DNA of 64,000 bases. Source: Bedellia somnulentella. Its lineage: Eukaryota > Arthropoda > Insecta > Lepidoptera > Bedelliidae. A program made the translations under genes and the position numbers. Below, in pieces: positions 22,021 through 33,751 of the stretch. Under the pieces are notes generated by a model. The model was not told the origin of the DNA. It did not search any database and worked only from the letters and a program-made list of their open reading frames with translations. The DNA lies in assembly GCA_963576735.1 (NCBI GenBank), contig OY755177.1:19096001-19160000 (forward strand). Reading direction: 5' to 3'. Positions within the stretch are counted from its first letter, which is position 1. Each line of letters opens with the position of its first letter.

Positions 22021-22049
22021 ACACTCTAATCTTTTCACACACTAATAAA

Positions 22050-22378
22050 AAGATAGAAAAAGGAATGTTGAGACGGTTTGGGCACATAGAGAGGATGGAT
22101 GATAGAAAATTGGTAAAAGGGATCTATAGAGCTAGTGTGGATGGTAATGTTAGTTGAGGACAACCACGGAGAACACACTTGGACCAAATTGAGAGTGTGC
22201 TCAAAAAGGCTGGTGTCCGAAGTATGAAGAATAAAAGAGCATGTATGAAAAGATTGATGGATGTAAACGAAGCAAGAGAGGTTTGTCAGGATCGTACGAA
22301 GTGGCGATCAATAGTCTCTGCCTACCCCAATGGGAACTAATGGCGTAAGTATATGTATATGTATGTATGTATGTACTA
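22050..22378 (+). mobile_element. LINE-T 3' end with nearly intact C-terminus
   Basis: From an in-frame ATG at 22065 to TAA at 22338-22340, 91 codons are open except one TGA, probably a mutated TGG. The protein carries RRFGHIERMDD, GQPRRTHLDQIESVLKKAG, CQDRTKWRSIVSAYPNGN and then stop. This is the C-terminal tail of a non-LTR reverse transcriptase. The last codons (TACCCCAATGGGAAC) form the small hairpin shared with both SINE families, followed by ggcgtaagtatatgtatatg and TATG repeats. The 5' part of the element is absent. Confidence 0.85.
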
Positions 22379-22822
22379 ATAAAAAGCCTAAGCTCCCTTA
22401 TATTATTTGTGCGACACCTAGAACAGAAGATGACTAAGTCTCTTGCTATTCTGAACTGATATTACATGGCACAAACGATTTCATAACTTGTAAAATGAAT
22501 ATTCAATATTTCATTGATTAATTCAACTGTAATTATTAAAACCTCTTACTGACACTTATCACTATTTGAATTTTAAATTCCTTTAACATTGTTACTAGTT
22601 TAATGAGCCTTTAATTACAAATGTATTTAATCAACGATTGCTAATAAGTTGTAATTAACAAGCTTTACTATCGATAAATATTAATTTAATAGTTTTTGCT
22701 TCCGATTTTACAAGTACATTACATACACGTTTATTATCATATTATTGCAGTACACATAAGCGTAATATAAAATGAATTAGGTCGTCATACTCGTATCAAT
22801 ATTAGATTAACTAATCCATGTT
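22379..22822. other. AT-rich intergenic DNA, nothing recognised
   Basis: A short stretch near 22400-22480 (ctctattctgaactgatatt-like) may be a worn SINE-A 5' end, but it is not strong enough to call. Confidence 0.4.
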
Positions 22823-23076
22823 ACATACATACATACATACATATGCTCACGGCTATACACCCCTAGAAGGGGTAGCCAGAGCTAAGGAATTGGAAATTCC
22901 TCAGCCACGTTTGGAAGTTTTAGTGGGGAAAAGATGGTAAAATAAAGGTTTTCGGTGATGGGTCTCCACCCACATCGCCCAAAAATCTCTTGAAAGCTCC
23001 AAATCCGTTAGTCGCCTCTTACGTACACCCACCAGAGGAAATGGGGTCGTGTTATTCTATGCCGACACTACACAGC
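22823..23076 (-). mobile_element. SINE-A copy, full length
   Basis: Four CATA units, gctcacggctatacacccct, aaggggtagccagagc and tacgtacacccaccaga, ending gacactacacagct. A second tail-like scrap (ttgccgtgagtatatggata) follows at 23091. Confidence 0.93.
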
Positions 23077-24814
23077 TATATAATAATTTATTGCCGTGAG
23101 TATATGGATATGGAAAATATTATATTAAAAAGCAAGTTTCTTTTGTAACAAATTAAATAATTAGACACTTTTGACCACATCCAGGTATTCGATCAAGTCA
23201 TGTAGAGAATAAAAAATAGAGTAGGTATATCGCAAGACAATTGAAGGAAGCAAGTAATTAAAAATATTTGTAACCAAGTAACTGGCTATATATTCTTTGT
23301 ATCGCTAGCTATACTTCCATGTTTTATTGTAAAACTGGTAAATGAGTTCTAAATGGAATACGAGTCACTACTACATTTTTCATTTACGACAATACAAATA
23401 GTCCATAAAAAATAGGTCTGGTACCCAATTATGTATGTACAGATCTAAATATTTATGTGCATTTAATAATCTTACCCTTCTCTAAACAGTAAACATTCGC
23501 ATTTTTATATTCCTTTGTATACAAATGTTTGCAGCCTAATTTAGTAGCTCATTTCAATACTTTGAATGGACCACTTCTCAAAATGCAAATCGGTATAAAG
23601 TCGGCATTCTTTGCGGATCCGACGGACGTCAATCAACGTCTGAATGTCGTGTCGTGACGTGCCGTGACGTTTGATCGGTGACGTCTTTCAACGTTTAACC
23701 CTTCGGTCCTTTGTTCGACCATACATGGTGGCCGACGTATGGTTGTCTTGACAATGGGGTAACTGTGACAACGAGCTTTTTTAATGTTAATTCGTTAAAT
23801 TAGTTTAGATAGCTCAAGATTTACTCTGTAGCTAAGGTTGTGTAGTTGTGGTTGTAGTCCCAAGAATTCAAGCTTTCCAACCACATGGAACAACGTTTAT
23901 CATTAAATCAGAAGGGGACATTCAGTTCTCTAGATAATATGGAATTGATCTATCTGACATTTCACGATTAAAAGTTATAATTAGCAATGACGTAATGCGG
24001 ATGGTAATGTATGTAAAAAGGGGCTGGGTACAGTGGTTGGTTATGGCGTTTCATTATTTAATTAGTTTTTTTTTCAACAAGGATTTTCAAGAGAGTATTT
24101 ATTTCTTAAGAAAGAAAGAGAACGAACAAAAATATTACTGATGAAGGATGGTAAGGTAAACTGATATAACCTCAAACAAAGAAAATTAAATGAAAAATCT
24201 TAGAAAGGAAGGTTGACACTGCGATTCCAAAAAACATACAAAAACGATGAATAAACTAGAAAGGCTGAAGGATAACCAGGTGCTTACTATTAATCCTGAT
24301 GTCTTAACACCTCTGTTCAATCTAAAAAAAGTTATCGATATATTCACTAAATTCAAGGAACATAGAAACGACATTCCAAGAATCTTTATTAAAATATTGT
24401 AATCTTCCAACAAAAAATCTCGAAATTAAGCTTCACATTTCAATTACACATTTCAAGGGAAGTATATTTAAAGCCCAGTAAATCTCTGGGCGGCAGCTCG
24501 GCTAATCTTCCAGATAAATACACAATGCTATACAAAATCTCATTGTGAACTTAACAAAGATCTTGTCAATTATAATCCGCACAAAATCTTTCAACGTAAG
24601 CCCGTCAAACGGTAGCGCACGGTGAGCCAACCGCTGCAATGTGACGGACAAAAAACTGACAGGCATAAAAAGATAATTTGTCAATTTATTTTTCAGTGGG
24701 TTCCGTTGTGTTACTACTTACTACAAAACTTTAAATGAACTGTAGGTTGATATTTTTTTACATTTAGTTAAAAGGGAAATATGTGTTGAAATACTATTAA
24801 TTTAATAAATAAAG
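23077..24814. other. Intergenic DNA, two GC-richer patches
   Basis: 23590-23760 is enriched in GACGT words (cgtgacgtgccgtgacgttt), a CREB-like core repeated several times. 24480-24620 is mildly GC-rich. No gene is supported. Either patch could be a regulatory island of noc or of an unseen neighbour, but the sequence alone does not decide. Confidence 0.4.
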
Positions 24815-25112
24815 AATAAATAAAGGAAAGAAAAATTTCGACACTTGCGGGAATCTAACCTGCGACCTCGGGTATACGCCCCGACGCTCTGCCAATTGAG
24901 CTACCGTGTCAATGGCTGCCAGCGCGAAGTTCTTCTATCCTTTATTTCGTTTACACGTTTAAGTAGTGTTTGTGTTTCTTACCTCCGAATTTTTTACTAA
25001 TTCGGAAGGCCACTTGTCTACCTTTTCAGATAGAATGCAAATGTTGAAAACGCCTAACTATCACATAATTTAAATCTTTTTGTTCATGAAAACCTCATGT
25101 GGGGATTATTAA
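24815..25112 (-). mobile_element. SINE-C copy with tRNA-like head
   Basis: On the minus strand, 24910-24840 folds as a tRNA-like cloverleaf. It has acceptor gacacgg with a partial match at gtgtc, D-arm gctc/gagc, anticodon stem tcggg/cccga with loop gcgtata, and a T-arm around gttagattc. The acceptor has mismatches and loop position 33 is C instead of T, so it is a SINE head rather than a tRNA gene. The aaataaaggaaagaaaaatt edge block recurs at 25115 and in reverse at 46450. Confidence 0.72.
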
Positions 25113-25231
25113 AATAAATAAAGGAAAGAAAAATTTCGACACAGGCGGGAATCGAACCCGCGACTTATTCAATCGATTTATTAGTAATAATCCCCACATG
25201 AGGTTTTCATGAACATAAAGATTTAAACTAT
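25064..25231. repeat. ~49-bp inverted repeat around SINE-C fragment
   Basis: 25064-25112 (atctttttgttcatgaaaac and ctcatgtggggattatt) is repeated in reverse at 25183-25231 with few changes. The 70-bp spacer is a second, shorter SINE-C piece with an intact T-arm (gcgggaatcgaacccgc). Confidence 0.8.
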
Positions 25232-27159
25232 AAGTATAAGTTTAAGAATTAGTGTTTTTATAAGTCATCTATGTAATTTATTTTATTTAGAAACTTTAGA
25301 TATGTACGTCTAATCCATAGTTATGCTTACTCATTTTATTTAAAAATCAAACACACTTAATACCAATTGTAAAAAGTTCCACCCTTAACAAATCAGCTTC
25401 AAATGTGTAATCATAGTATCTCAGTAAGTAAAAAAATAAGTGGGTATATAGTAAATTTAAACACAATCTCTATAAGAAAGTTACTCCGTTCCCGATGACC
25501 CCTAATCTCAAAAAGTAAGTTTAATAAATAATTTGCGAAACTCCTTTGCGACCCTCATCAGTGAGGAAGCGAGACAGATCGATACTGACATGACATTTAT
25601 TGTATGCGTGAAGTATTATGTTGTCAAAATACACAGGATTTCGTTATTATTTTTGTGTTTGCCAGTTCACTTAACGCCCCTTTGTGCGATCCCTTCCAAG
25701 AAGGGATGCGTGCGTCGACAGCCCCACTAACTATAATTCTGAAAACCAACATGTCTAAATATGGTACTGTATTTGTAAGCGACTTTAAAAGTGAATGTTA
25801 TGGTGACGAAAGTTTTGAAAAACTTTCTTATTTATAATATTTTAGGTTTGTGAATGAATACAAATCTCAGCAATTTATGTTGACACTCACTTATTAGCAA
25901 AAATATAAAACAATCAATCGATTTTATGTAATTTTATAAAATGTACTCAATTAAGTACGTTACACAATATATATAGTAGTATATGCAATGACAACTTAAG
26001 CAAATTTATTTTCACAATATTTTTGTTTAAAATCATACAGACCATCAAATGTTTTCACATTGATGCTTGAACTTGAATTTTCTATCATATTACCATTTAT
26101 GATAATAATAGTACTATCCCCTACTGCCTGTGATAACAATAAAGCTATAAACTATTTCTTGAAAATAAGTTCACGATCGTATAAATACAACTATGTTAAT
26201 TCGTTACCCTGTCTCTACCAACATCGACCTTTGTTGTTGATCCGACACATAAAACGTTTATGACTAAATGATGGCGACGGGTGGCAGACATTATTTACAT
26301 AAACATCCATGGGGGCATACTGTTACTAGTCACTAGAAATCGGTTTAAATAATAAACTAGCTATGAAGCGTCTTAAGGGAACACAATGTGTGAAAATAAT
26401 TGGGTTCAATTCAATTTCAAATTTATTATTTATAGTACATATTACTACTTTTATTTCGAATTTGTCTGCCTTAAAACAATGGCTTTCTAAAACCTTAATC
26501 AAATAGCAAGATTATCCCAGCCTAGCCTACCCACATAGCATTGTCTAGTATTAGGTCACGATGAATAAATATAATTGAGATTATTAATTTACAAACTTAA
26601 CTAGAGATTAAAATTTTGACGCCATTCAAGATGAAAAGTGACTAAAATAAAATAAAAAATTTTTTACAGAACTTTAGGTCATTCTGAACTCTGTAACACT
26701 GTTACTGTAATAAGAAATAATACACAATAACATTTATGAGTTCCAATTATCGCGTGAATGTAATGAAAGATTTTCTTATTTTTTTGCCCTGGAATTAAAT
26801 TAATTTCATACTATGTATTATTTATACAATATAAATGAAAACCAAAACCGTACCCAGTTTAAAATAATCGCATATTTTAAATCATAAGCATTGTCATGCA
26901 TTCGTTAACGATACAGCCACCCTGAAAGGGTAACACGACGTCAATAAAGATAGGGTTGGATAAGATTTCTTCTCAAAACTATTTTATGACGAACATGTGA
27001 TGCGATAAGTGACAGCATGCAATAACACAATTTTTAAAAGACACTCTTCGGGGAATTTTTGAATTAGATGGCATTAAGGTTTGTACCTGAAGATTACATC
27101 AAATATGAAACTACTAGTAGTTTTATGTCGGCTGAAGATGATTATTACATGAATTATTT
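25232..27159. other. AT-rich intergenic DNA, nothing recognised
   Basis: No repeat or gene recognised. The short frames in this stretch have no recognisable protein features. Confidence 0.45.
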
Positions 27160-27326
27160 ATCAAAGCCAGCCAGAGCTAAGGAACTAGAAGTTCCTCAGC
27201 CTCACATTTATTATTACCAGCTTTTCCCCAATCAACTTCCAAAAGTGGCTGAGGAATTTATCATTCCAAAGCTCTGGCTACCCCGTTAAGGGATTTATAG
27301 CCGTGAGCATATGTATGTATGTATGT
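27160..27326 (+). mobile_element. Rearranged SINE-A foldback
   Basis: Begins with a minus-oriented piece (agccagagctaaggaactag, aagttcctcagcc), then switches to a plus-oriented 3' half (cttttccccaatcaacttcc ... gctctggctaccccgttaagg) ending in gagcatatgtatgtatg. The agagctaagg and ctctggct parts form a local foldback. Confidence 0.8.
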
Positions 27327-27425
27327 ATATGTCTTTAGAAAAGACAAATTGGTGTAGGCCCGACCCAGGATTTGAACACTAGTCGTTTGCACGATAACCG
27401 AGTGTTCTACCCACTATTCTATATT
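27327..27425 (-). mobile_element. SINE-B head fused to SINE-A tail
   Basis: tctttagaaaagacaaattg, gtgtaggcccgacccaggat and a head ending gttctacccactattctata. It starts right after the SINE-A TATG run, so the junction is a SINE-A/SINE-B chimera or a precise neighbouring insertion. Confidence 0.82.
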
Positions 27426-27765
27426 ATATTCTATTTTATATTTGACTTTCTTTGCTTCATCATCATCATTCACCAACATACAACTCCATCCCAAAACCCT
27501 CAAAAAGTAAGGGCCTTGTAAGATACCTTGTAAGGACCTTAGTGCGTAATCCAGTGGCTAGCCTGCCCTTCAAAACCTTCGAGACCCAATATTAAGTTCA
27601 CTTAGTCTTTGATAGGCACCTGGCCCTCATTGTAGAAGTAAGTGCATTAAATGTTAAAATTTCAAACTTTCACTCGTGTAAAGAAGATTGATGATTTTAA
27701 AAGCTTCCTGAATTTCTCAAACGTCGAACAAGACGTCAAACGTCTTGAAACTAAACATCACACCG
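27426..27765. other. Intergenic DNA, possible unidentified repeat
   Basis: A CAT run at about 27460 is followed by moderately GC-rich sequence with two near copies of gtaagataccttgtaagg-like text at 27516-27540. It is not recognised. Confidence 0.35.
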
Positions 27766-27989
27766 TACATATACTCACGGTTATAAATCCCTACATGCCA
27801 GAGCTAAGGAATTAGAAATTCCTCAGCTACTTTTGGAAAGTTTAGTGGGGAAAAGATGGTAAAATGAAGGTTGTTGGTGATGGGTCTCCAACCCCATCGC
27901 CCAAAAATCCCTGAAAAACCCCAATTGCCTTTTACGTACACCTACCGGATGAAATAGGGTAGTGCTATTCTAAGCCGACACTACACAGC
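27766..27989 (-). mobile_element. SINE-A copy
   Basis: acatatactcacggttataa, gccagagctaaggaattag and gggtctccaaccccatcgcc, ending gacactacacagca. Flanks catcacaccgtac and tatcacaccgtgtac indicate a target duplication of about 13 bp. The 3' hairpin is partly deleted (ccctacatgcc). Confidence 0.92.
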
Positions 27990-29291
27990 ACAGCATATCA
28001 CACCGTGTACAGTCTTTATATATTTTGATAGAAAAAACTAATAAAATGAGTGCGCGAATTAGATTGAAAAATAATTAAAATAGCACTTGCAACGGAAAAC
28101 ACAGTAATGAAGAACGTAATTTCCCAGCTGAACCTAAAGTTCCTTCTGCACAAATGTCAGTCGTATTTCAATAGTTCAAAATTGTTATTATGATGTTTAC
28201 TGCCTACCCCACAAGCGGTGGTAGCTTCGACGTCCGTTTGTTTCTATTGTCTTGTCAACCTAATGTCTGCTTTTAGTCAACTTTACAATATTTACTAATT
28301 ATTACTGTGATTTTTCCATTGTTAGTTCTCGCTTTAAGTTTAGCCGCCTTTATGACTACGCCAGAGGAAGGCCGACAAAATTTATGAGTCATTGTTAATT
28401 TTAAAATGGTTCCCTAAAGAAGTTAGAGATAAAGTGTTGTAAATAATTTCAGCCCAAATGAAGTTTTGTTTCTTCAGTCTTAGGCACTATTGGCAAATAT
28501 AAAACTAAAATATTTATGTATTACATTATTTTTACCATTTTCTCCCCTTTTTAACTTCCAAGTTTATGTATGTATGTAAGAATAAAATAATATTTCCCGA
28601 TTTTTTCGCTGACTAAAGATATTATAGAAAAAAGATTATTAAAACAATATTTTATTTTAAGGAGCTATAAATCATTGCATGACCTAGATTTTTTTACTAA
28701 ATCTAAATATCATCTGATTGGCAACCTATCAAAATAAAATAACATAGGTATCTTATTTTGATCCTATTGTCACAATGTGTAAATTATATTACATACGATG
28801 ATAGGGGTAGAGTATAAAACTTAAGGTTATTGTCAAACTTCGAACAAGGGTAAAATTATGGTAATTTTGATGAAAACAAGGGTAATTTTTATGTACTTTG
28901 ATCGGCATAATCGGTAATCATTTTGGTAGACACAGTAGAAAAGAAATGTATTCATAACAATCGTATATTCTTACAAGTATTTTTTTTCTATAAATCTACC
29001 CCAGGATTAGGTTTTTTTTTTAAAGGTAATGGAAAAAGTTAGTTTCATGAAAGATGAATGATAACAAGATGAATATCCAGCTACATGTCACCACAATCAC
29101 ATAAAAGCTCCAGTTTCTTAAATTACCTGATATGTTACAAAACCCTCGGAAAGACAATTTTTAATGCTATTTCAAACCGACACGACACTTAAGAAAATTT
29201 TTGCTATGAAAGTAAATCCATAAAATTGGATCAACTAAATTATAATATAACATCTAGAAGATGATATATTAATCAACTTAAACTGAAAGGT
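27990..29291. other. AT-rich intergenic DNA with faint SINE-A scraps
   Basis: ttttaccattttctcccctt ... gtatgtatgtaag at 28520-28580 and caaaccgacacgacac near 29173 look like highly worn SINE-A pieces. Nothing else is recognised. Confidence 0.4.
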
Positions 29292-29357
29292 TCAAATCGT
29301 ATATCCTCGAAGTTTTGGCAGAGGTACTGAACATCAGATGCCATTGTCACCTCGTGT
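29292..29357 (-). mobile_element. SINE-B 3' fragment
   Basis: atatcctcgaagttttggca, gaggtactgaacatc and ccattgtcacctcgtgtt correspond to the 3' end of SINE-B, cut off after gtgtt. Confidence 0.75.
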
Positions 29358-29712
29358 TTTTTTAATAAATTAAAAATTTTCCTTCACATTCTGTCCAAAA
29401 GGCATCCTGCTAGTAAGATAAGATGATGTGTGAGTATGTACCCTCGACTCGTAGTGTGCGTGAGAAATATAAAAACAACATTTTCGGCTTCTTTGTAACA
29501 GCCACTTGAATTGGCCGTCATAAACATACAAGTAAAGCAACTTTCCGTTCAGTTGGTAAATTATGGCCGTGTCAAAATTAATGGCGTTATCTGTCAGGTA
29601 AAATTTAGGTCGAGCGGATATTAGCAGTTGTATAGATAAGAGGGATACTGTTTGGGTGTGTGTTTTTTTGCATTTAGCTTGATGACGGTTTTATAGCGAA
29701 TATATTACATTT
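29358..29712. other. Intergenic DNA, nothing recognised
   Basis: No repeat or gene recognised. Confidence 0.5.
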
Positions 29713-29917
29713 GCCGTGCAGTGGCGGCTTAGAATATCACTACCCCTTTCTACCCAAGGATGTCGTAAGAGGTGAGTAATAATAAGGGGGCATTTTTATG
29801 TGTATTTGGGCGATGCGGTTTGAGACCCATCATCAACGATACTTTATTTCTACCATCTTGTCCCCTATCGACTTTCAAATGTGGCTGAGGAGTTTCTAGC
29901 TCTAATATGTATGTAAG
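29713..29917 (+). mobile_element. SINE-A copy with 3' internal deletion
   Basis: gccgtgcagtggcggcttag, cccaaggatgtcgtaagagg, gcgatgcggtttgagaccc and ggctgaggagtttctagctc, then directly TATG. The hairpin block is missing. Flanking tatattacattt on both sides is a 12-bp target duplication. Confidence 0.9.
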
Positions 29918-30799
29918 TATATTACATTTCATACATGCAGGAAGCTGTCACGATCTTTACATAATTAAAATAGCAAAACTTGTTCCTCTTAGTATCAACT
30001 CAAATTGCAATTCCTCGGTAACATGACTGGTGATTCGATTTATAACATATCACCAATGGTAATGGATCCCTCACAAATATTTTTGTGCTTCAGTTCAGGG
30101 ACTTGATTCTATAGCAAAGTTGAGTACAGAATATCTTGCATTTACAGAAGCCAATTGTCATGTCATGTTCCTCATCAGAAATAAATTAATATTCTTTTCT
30201 TTCGGTTTTTTCTTCTTTTTTAGGATTACGAATTACAAAGTTTATTAATCATTGTTATTGGTAACTAATACCTTGAAATATAAATCAATGAAAAACGACA
30301 GATAAATATATATATTTAGGTTGTCATCTGAATCTGACGGATGCACCGGATAGTACAATGAAGGATGGGGCAAGCAAGACTGATACTTTCCTTTTTCTTT
30401 GGTAATATCGTATCGTAGAATAATTTTATAAAAGGCGTAATTCCTTTTTCAGCAGTGGACAACTTTTAGATGAAATCTTGAAACTCCACCCCCTACAAAA
30501 TTTAAAAACATAATTAAATAACTTATCTATTCATAGCAATCACTGGAGCATTAACTAAACAAACAAAATGTCAGATTTGAGTTGCTCAGTTCAAAACAGC
30601 TATTCAATATGGTACAACTCAAACATATTTTTTTATTCAGTAAACAGTAATTTTGGTTGTAATTCTTGTTCCTTTTATGTTGCCGCTCTAAGGGTTGTTC
30701 CGATGTGGTATTTTTGTTCTGTTTCTCTTTCAACATTCGTTTTGCAGGTCAGTCTATGGATCAGGCTTTGGTTGCCTATTAAACATCAGCTACATAATA
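29918..30799. other. AT-rich intergenic DNA, nothing recognised
   Basis: No repeat or gene recognised. Confidence 0.5.
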
Positions 30800-31048
30800 T
30801 AACATAACATAACATATACTCACGGCTATAAATCCCTAGAAGGGGTAGCCAGAGCTAAGGAATTAGAAATTCCTCAGCCACTTTTGGAAATTGAGTGGGG
30901 AAAAGATGGTAAAGTAAAGGTTGTTGGTGATGGGTCGCCAGCCGCATCGCCCAAAAATCCCTTAAAAGTCCCTATACCGTTAGTCGCCTCTTACTTACAC
31001 CCATCGGTAGAAACGGGGTAGTGCTATTCTAAGCCGTCACTACACGGC
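30800..31048 (-). mobile_element. SINE-A copy, full length
   Basis: ACATA repeats, tatactcacggctataaatc, aaggggtagccagagc and cttacacccatcggtag, ending gtcactacacggca. tacataata flanks both ends. Confidence 0.94.
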
Positions 31049-32189
31049 AATACATAATAGACTATACTAAATGCAGTGAATTTTATTTATCTAAGTATAT
31101 GTGTTATATATATTTTTAAACATAGTGGTCATATTATGTATTTTATGGTTACAGATTAATATTATTATAAAAAACGATTACATAAGGAAACTTTTACAGA
31201 GTTCATTAAAAAAAATATTACATCTAAAAAATATAGAGATGGAAACAAATATTAACGATTGGCTCATCTTTTATACAAGAAGATGCAGTTAACTTTTTCA
31301 ATAATGCAATCTAATTATAAGATGGATTCGAGCTTTAGACATTGAACTGCCGAGTAACTTTAAGGCAAATGAAGTTATTATATGACAATACACCTCGGTA
31401 AAATTCATTCATGAGTTTTTGAAGCGACCACAGTCACCAGCAGCACAAGCACGAGTGCTCGAGTGAAGCTCGTGCTTGCACTATTTTATCGACACGATAA
31501 CGGTTAGAATGAGATGGCAGTATACGATACTAAGTGGTTGCGTAAGAGATGGCTGCTTTATCGCACGCGATAACTAGTTTGAACACGGCTCGTGCTTGCC
31601 CTTTAGGTAATAGGTACACTTCCCGCGGAAGATTTTTGCTATTCGCCACACCCTACAAAGTGGCGAAAAACTATCAATACCCGCTAGCCACCACCAAAAT
31701 ATTACGTATTAATAGTGTGATATTAATTCATTCTAAACTAACTTGATGGATATGATATCAATAAAACATTTTATTCCAAAAAGTGCAAGAGCAAAAAGGA
31801 ATGTACCACCTCCCGTGATTTCGTTTGATGTCGCCGCATATCCGCTCAGCACAAAAGCGCTCTATCTCAGCACCGCCTTTGATTCTAGTTTAACACCAAT
31901 TTATTTCCATCAATTTCTTGCGCTGATTTATACGCTGCACCGTGACTCGTAAGAGCACTTCGTTTGTATAAATCTTCCTCTAATAGATAATAAATTTAAT
32001 CTACCTTGATAAGTATATCACGCCTACAGTCACAGAAAGTGGTAACCGGAGTATTGAAATATAAATTTATTCTTTAGCTACATCCGAAGTTAGGTAAAAA
32101 AATTCGCTAACGAAGGTATTAGTAGGATAAATTTTAGATCTCTTGACAACTGCGAATATAAACTCAAGCTCAGACGAAATTTCCAATAT
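31049..32189. other. Intergenic DNA, nothing firm
   Basis: ctcgtgcttgc occurs near 31468 and 31579, and an 8-bp hairpin ttcgccac/gtggcgaa lies near 31640-31668. No gene is supported. Confidence 0.4.
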
Positions 32190-32307
32190 GCATGAATGAA
32201 TGAAAAGATTAATGAATGTAGACGAAACTAAAGAGGTTTGCTAAGATCATTAAAAGTCGCGATAGTTCTCTGCCTACCAAACGTGTACTAATGGCACGAA
32301 TATATGT
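32190..32307 (+). mobile_element. LINE-T 3' end, diverged
   Basis: tgaatgaaaagattaatgaa, cgaaactaaagaggtttgc, gttctctgcctaccaaac and taatggcacgaatatatg align to the last 120 bp of LINE-T. Confidence 0.7.
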
Positions 32308-33280
32308 TTGCTATAGAATTAAGAATTCTTCCCACGAAATCTGAATTCTTCCGAACGGAAATGATTATAAAATAATAATAATATGTAAGCTATTGACATA
32401 TTGTTATGCCAACATTGGACCCGTACAATTCGATTGAAATCACCTCTCAAAGCAATATATAATCAAGTCAGTAATAACACGTTTTGTTCTTGTTAAGTTA
32501 CGCAAAACAACACCGATAATGCCCACGAACTCCTATTTTCATTCTCCACAATGAACACAAACCCGCCTCACTCGACGACTACAATAGAGTCGTTTAACCC
32601 TGAAGCTGCTCGCTATACGACAATAACCCCCCAGGCACCTAGACCCAACTAAACAAACACTAGCTTGTCTAATTTATACCCACAGCTCACGGCACGAGAG
32701 ACCCCATCCCGCAATAAACATGTTTTTTTGCCTCGCGTCCGCGCCTGTCAAATATATTACAACCCGGCCCGGCATGTTATTTACGACCTCTGTCGTCCGC
32801 CCATACGTTATACTTAGTATCTTTGTTTGGACACAATAAGCAATATTTCTAAAGGCCTAAGGGCGCCGTCGAGCGCAGCTGTTGATACGGGTCCCCAAAT
32901 TGACATATTTAATTTGATCGCTACAGAGGGCCTGTTTGACCGCGGTCGTGTTTGACAGGTTTTAGTGTCGGATTAACGTTACCGTTACAGTGTTAACATC
33001 TCGTATCGATAAAATATTGACTCGATATCTGTTTGTAATAAAATAACTCGGCTGTGTCGATTAGCGTTGCGTTTTACAATCGACTACAAAGAAGATTCAT
33101 GAGATCAAACGATCCTTCGAGGAAATGCACTCGGTGGTGTTCGGATCAATTTTCTTCGTTTGAACTTTGGAGAACAAAGCGACACATAAAACTGTGGAGC
33201 AGTTTAAAAATGTGTCAGCTGCAAAGTAGGTACGCTGAGCGGTTGAAAGAAGCTGTTACGTCGTCGGGGGCGTAATAAAA
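32308..33280. promoter_or_regulatory. Upstream region of noc
   Basis: No repeats are recognised between 32308 and the noc leader, in contrast to most of the window, and base composition becomes more GC-rich from about 32520. This is where proximal regulatory sequence would be expected. No individual site is called. Confidence 0.35.
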
Positions 33281-33751
33281 GTGGTGAACGAACAAAAAGT
33301 GTCAGCTCCTCTCGCAAGCGCTCGGCAGGTAGAGCGCCGCGGCGGCGCGCTCAAAGCGGCGTCATGGGTGGCGAGCCGCGGAGCCACCGACACGCCGACA
33401 CCATCGCACGTCTCAATCCTCACCGCTGTCCGCCGACATACCGCCTTTCCCTTCCCTCCCGCAATGCAGCTACATGTTTCCGCTTCATTTTTTGCTCAGC
33501 TGCATCGGAGAGATATATCGACTTCACTCACACTTACGGCCATTGTATCGCTCTGTCTCATGTTCATAGCGGGGAGCGGGGTGCATCTCGACGAGCTTTG
33601 GTGGGGTCCGGTCGCTCGCTCACAGTTCGCTTGGCCGCCGGTACAGACGCACGTCTCTCGAGCTCTCGGTACTTGTGAAACTATTTGTGTTATCTGAAGC
33701 GATTTATTATTGTCAGTGAAGTCAGTTAAAGTGTTGATAAGTTAAATACAA
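33281..33751 (+). promoter_or_regulatory. noc: GC-rich leader / promoter region of noc
   Basis: The most GC-rich stretch near the gene (gcgccgcggcggcgcgctc near 33333) runs up to the start codon. No TATA box is evident, as is common for developmental genes. A cacagttcgc near 33618 and two gtcagt words near 33714-33724 are start-like, but no start site can be fixed. The leader between them and the ATG is AT-richer and ends gttaaatacaaATG, a good insect start context. Confidence 0.45.

Noticed and set aside
24840..24910. Possible functional tRNA gene on the minus strand
   Set aside because: Acceptor-stem mismatches, a C at position 33 of the anticodon loop, and repeated flanking blocks shared with other loci indicate a SINE head.
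33281..33697. 138-codon open frame just upstream of noc
   Set aside because: It lies in the GC-rich leader where stops are rare, another frame is also open across it, and the peptide has no recognisable domain. It is more likely untranslated leader.
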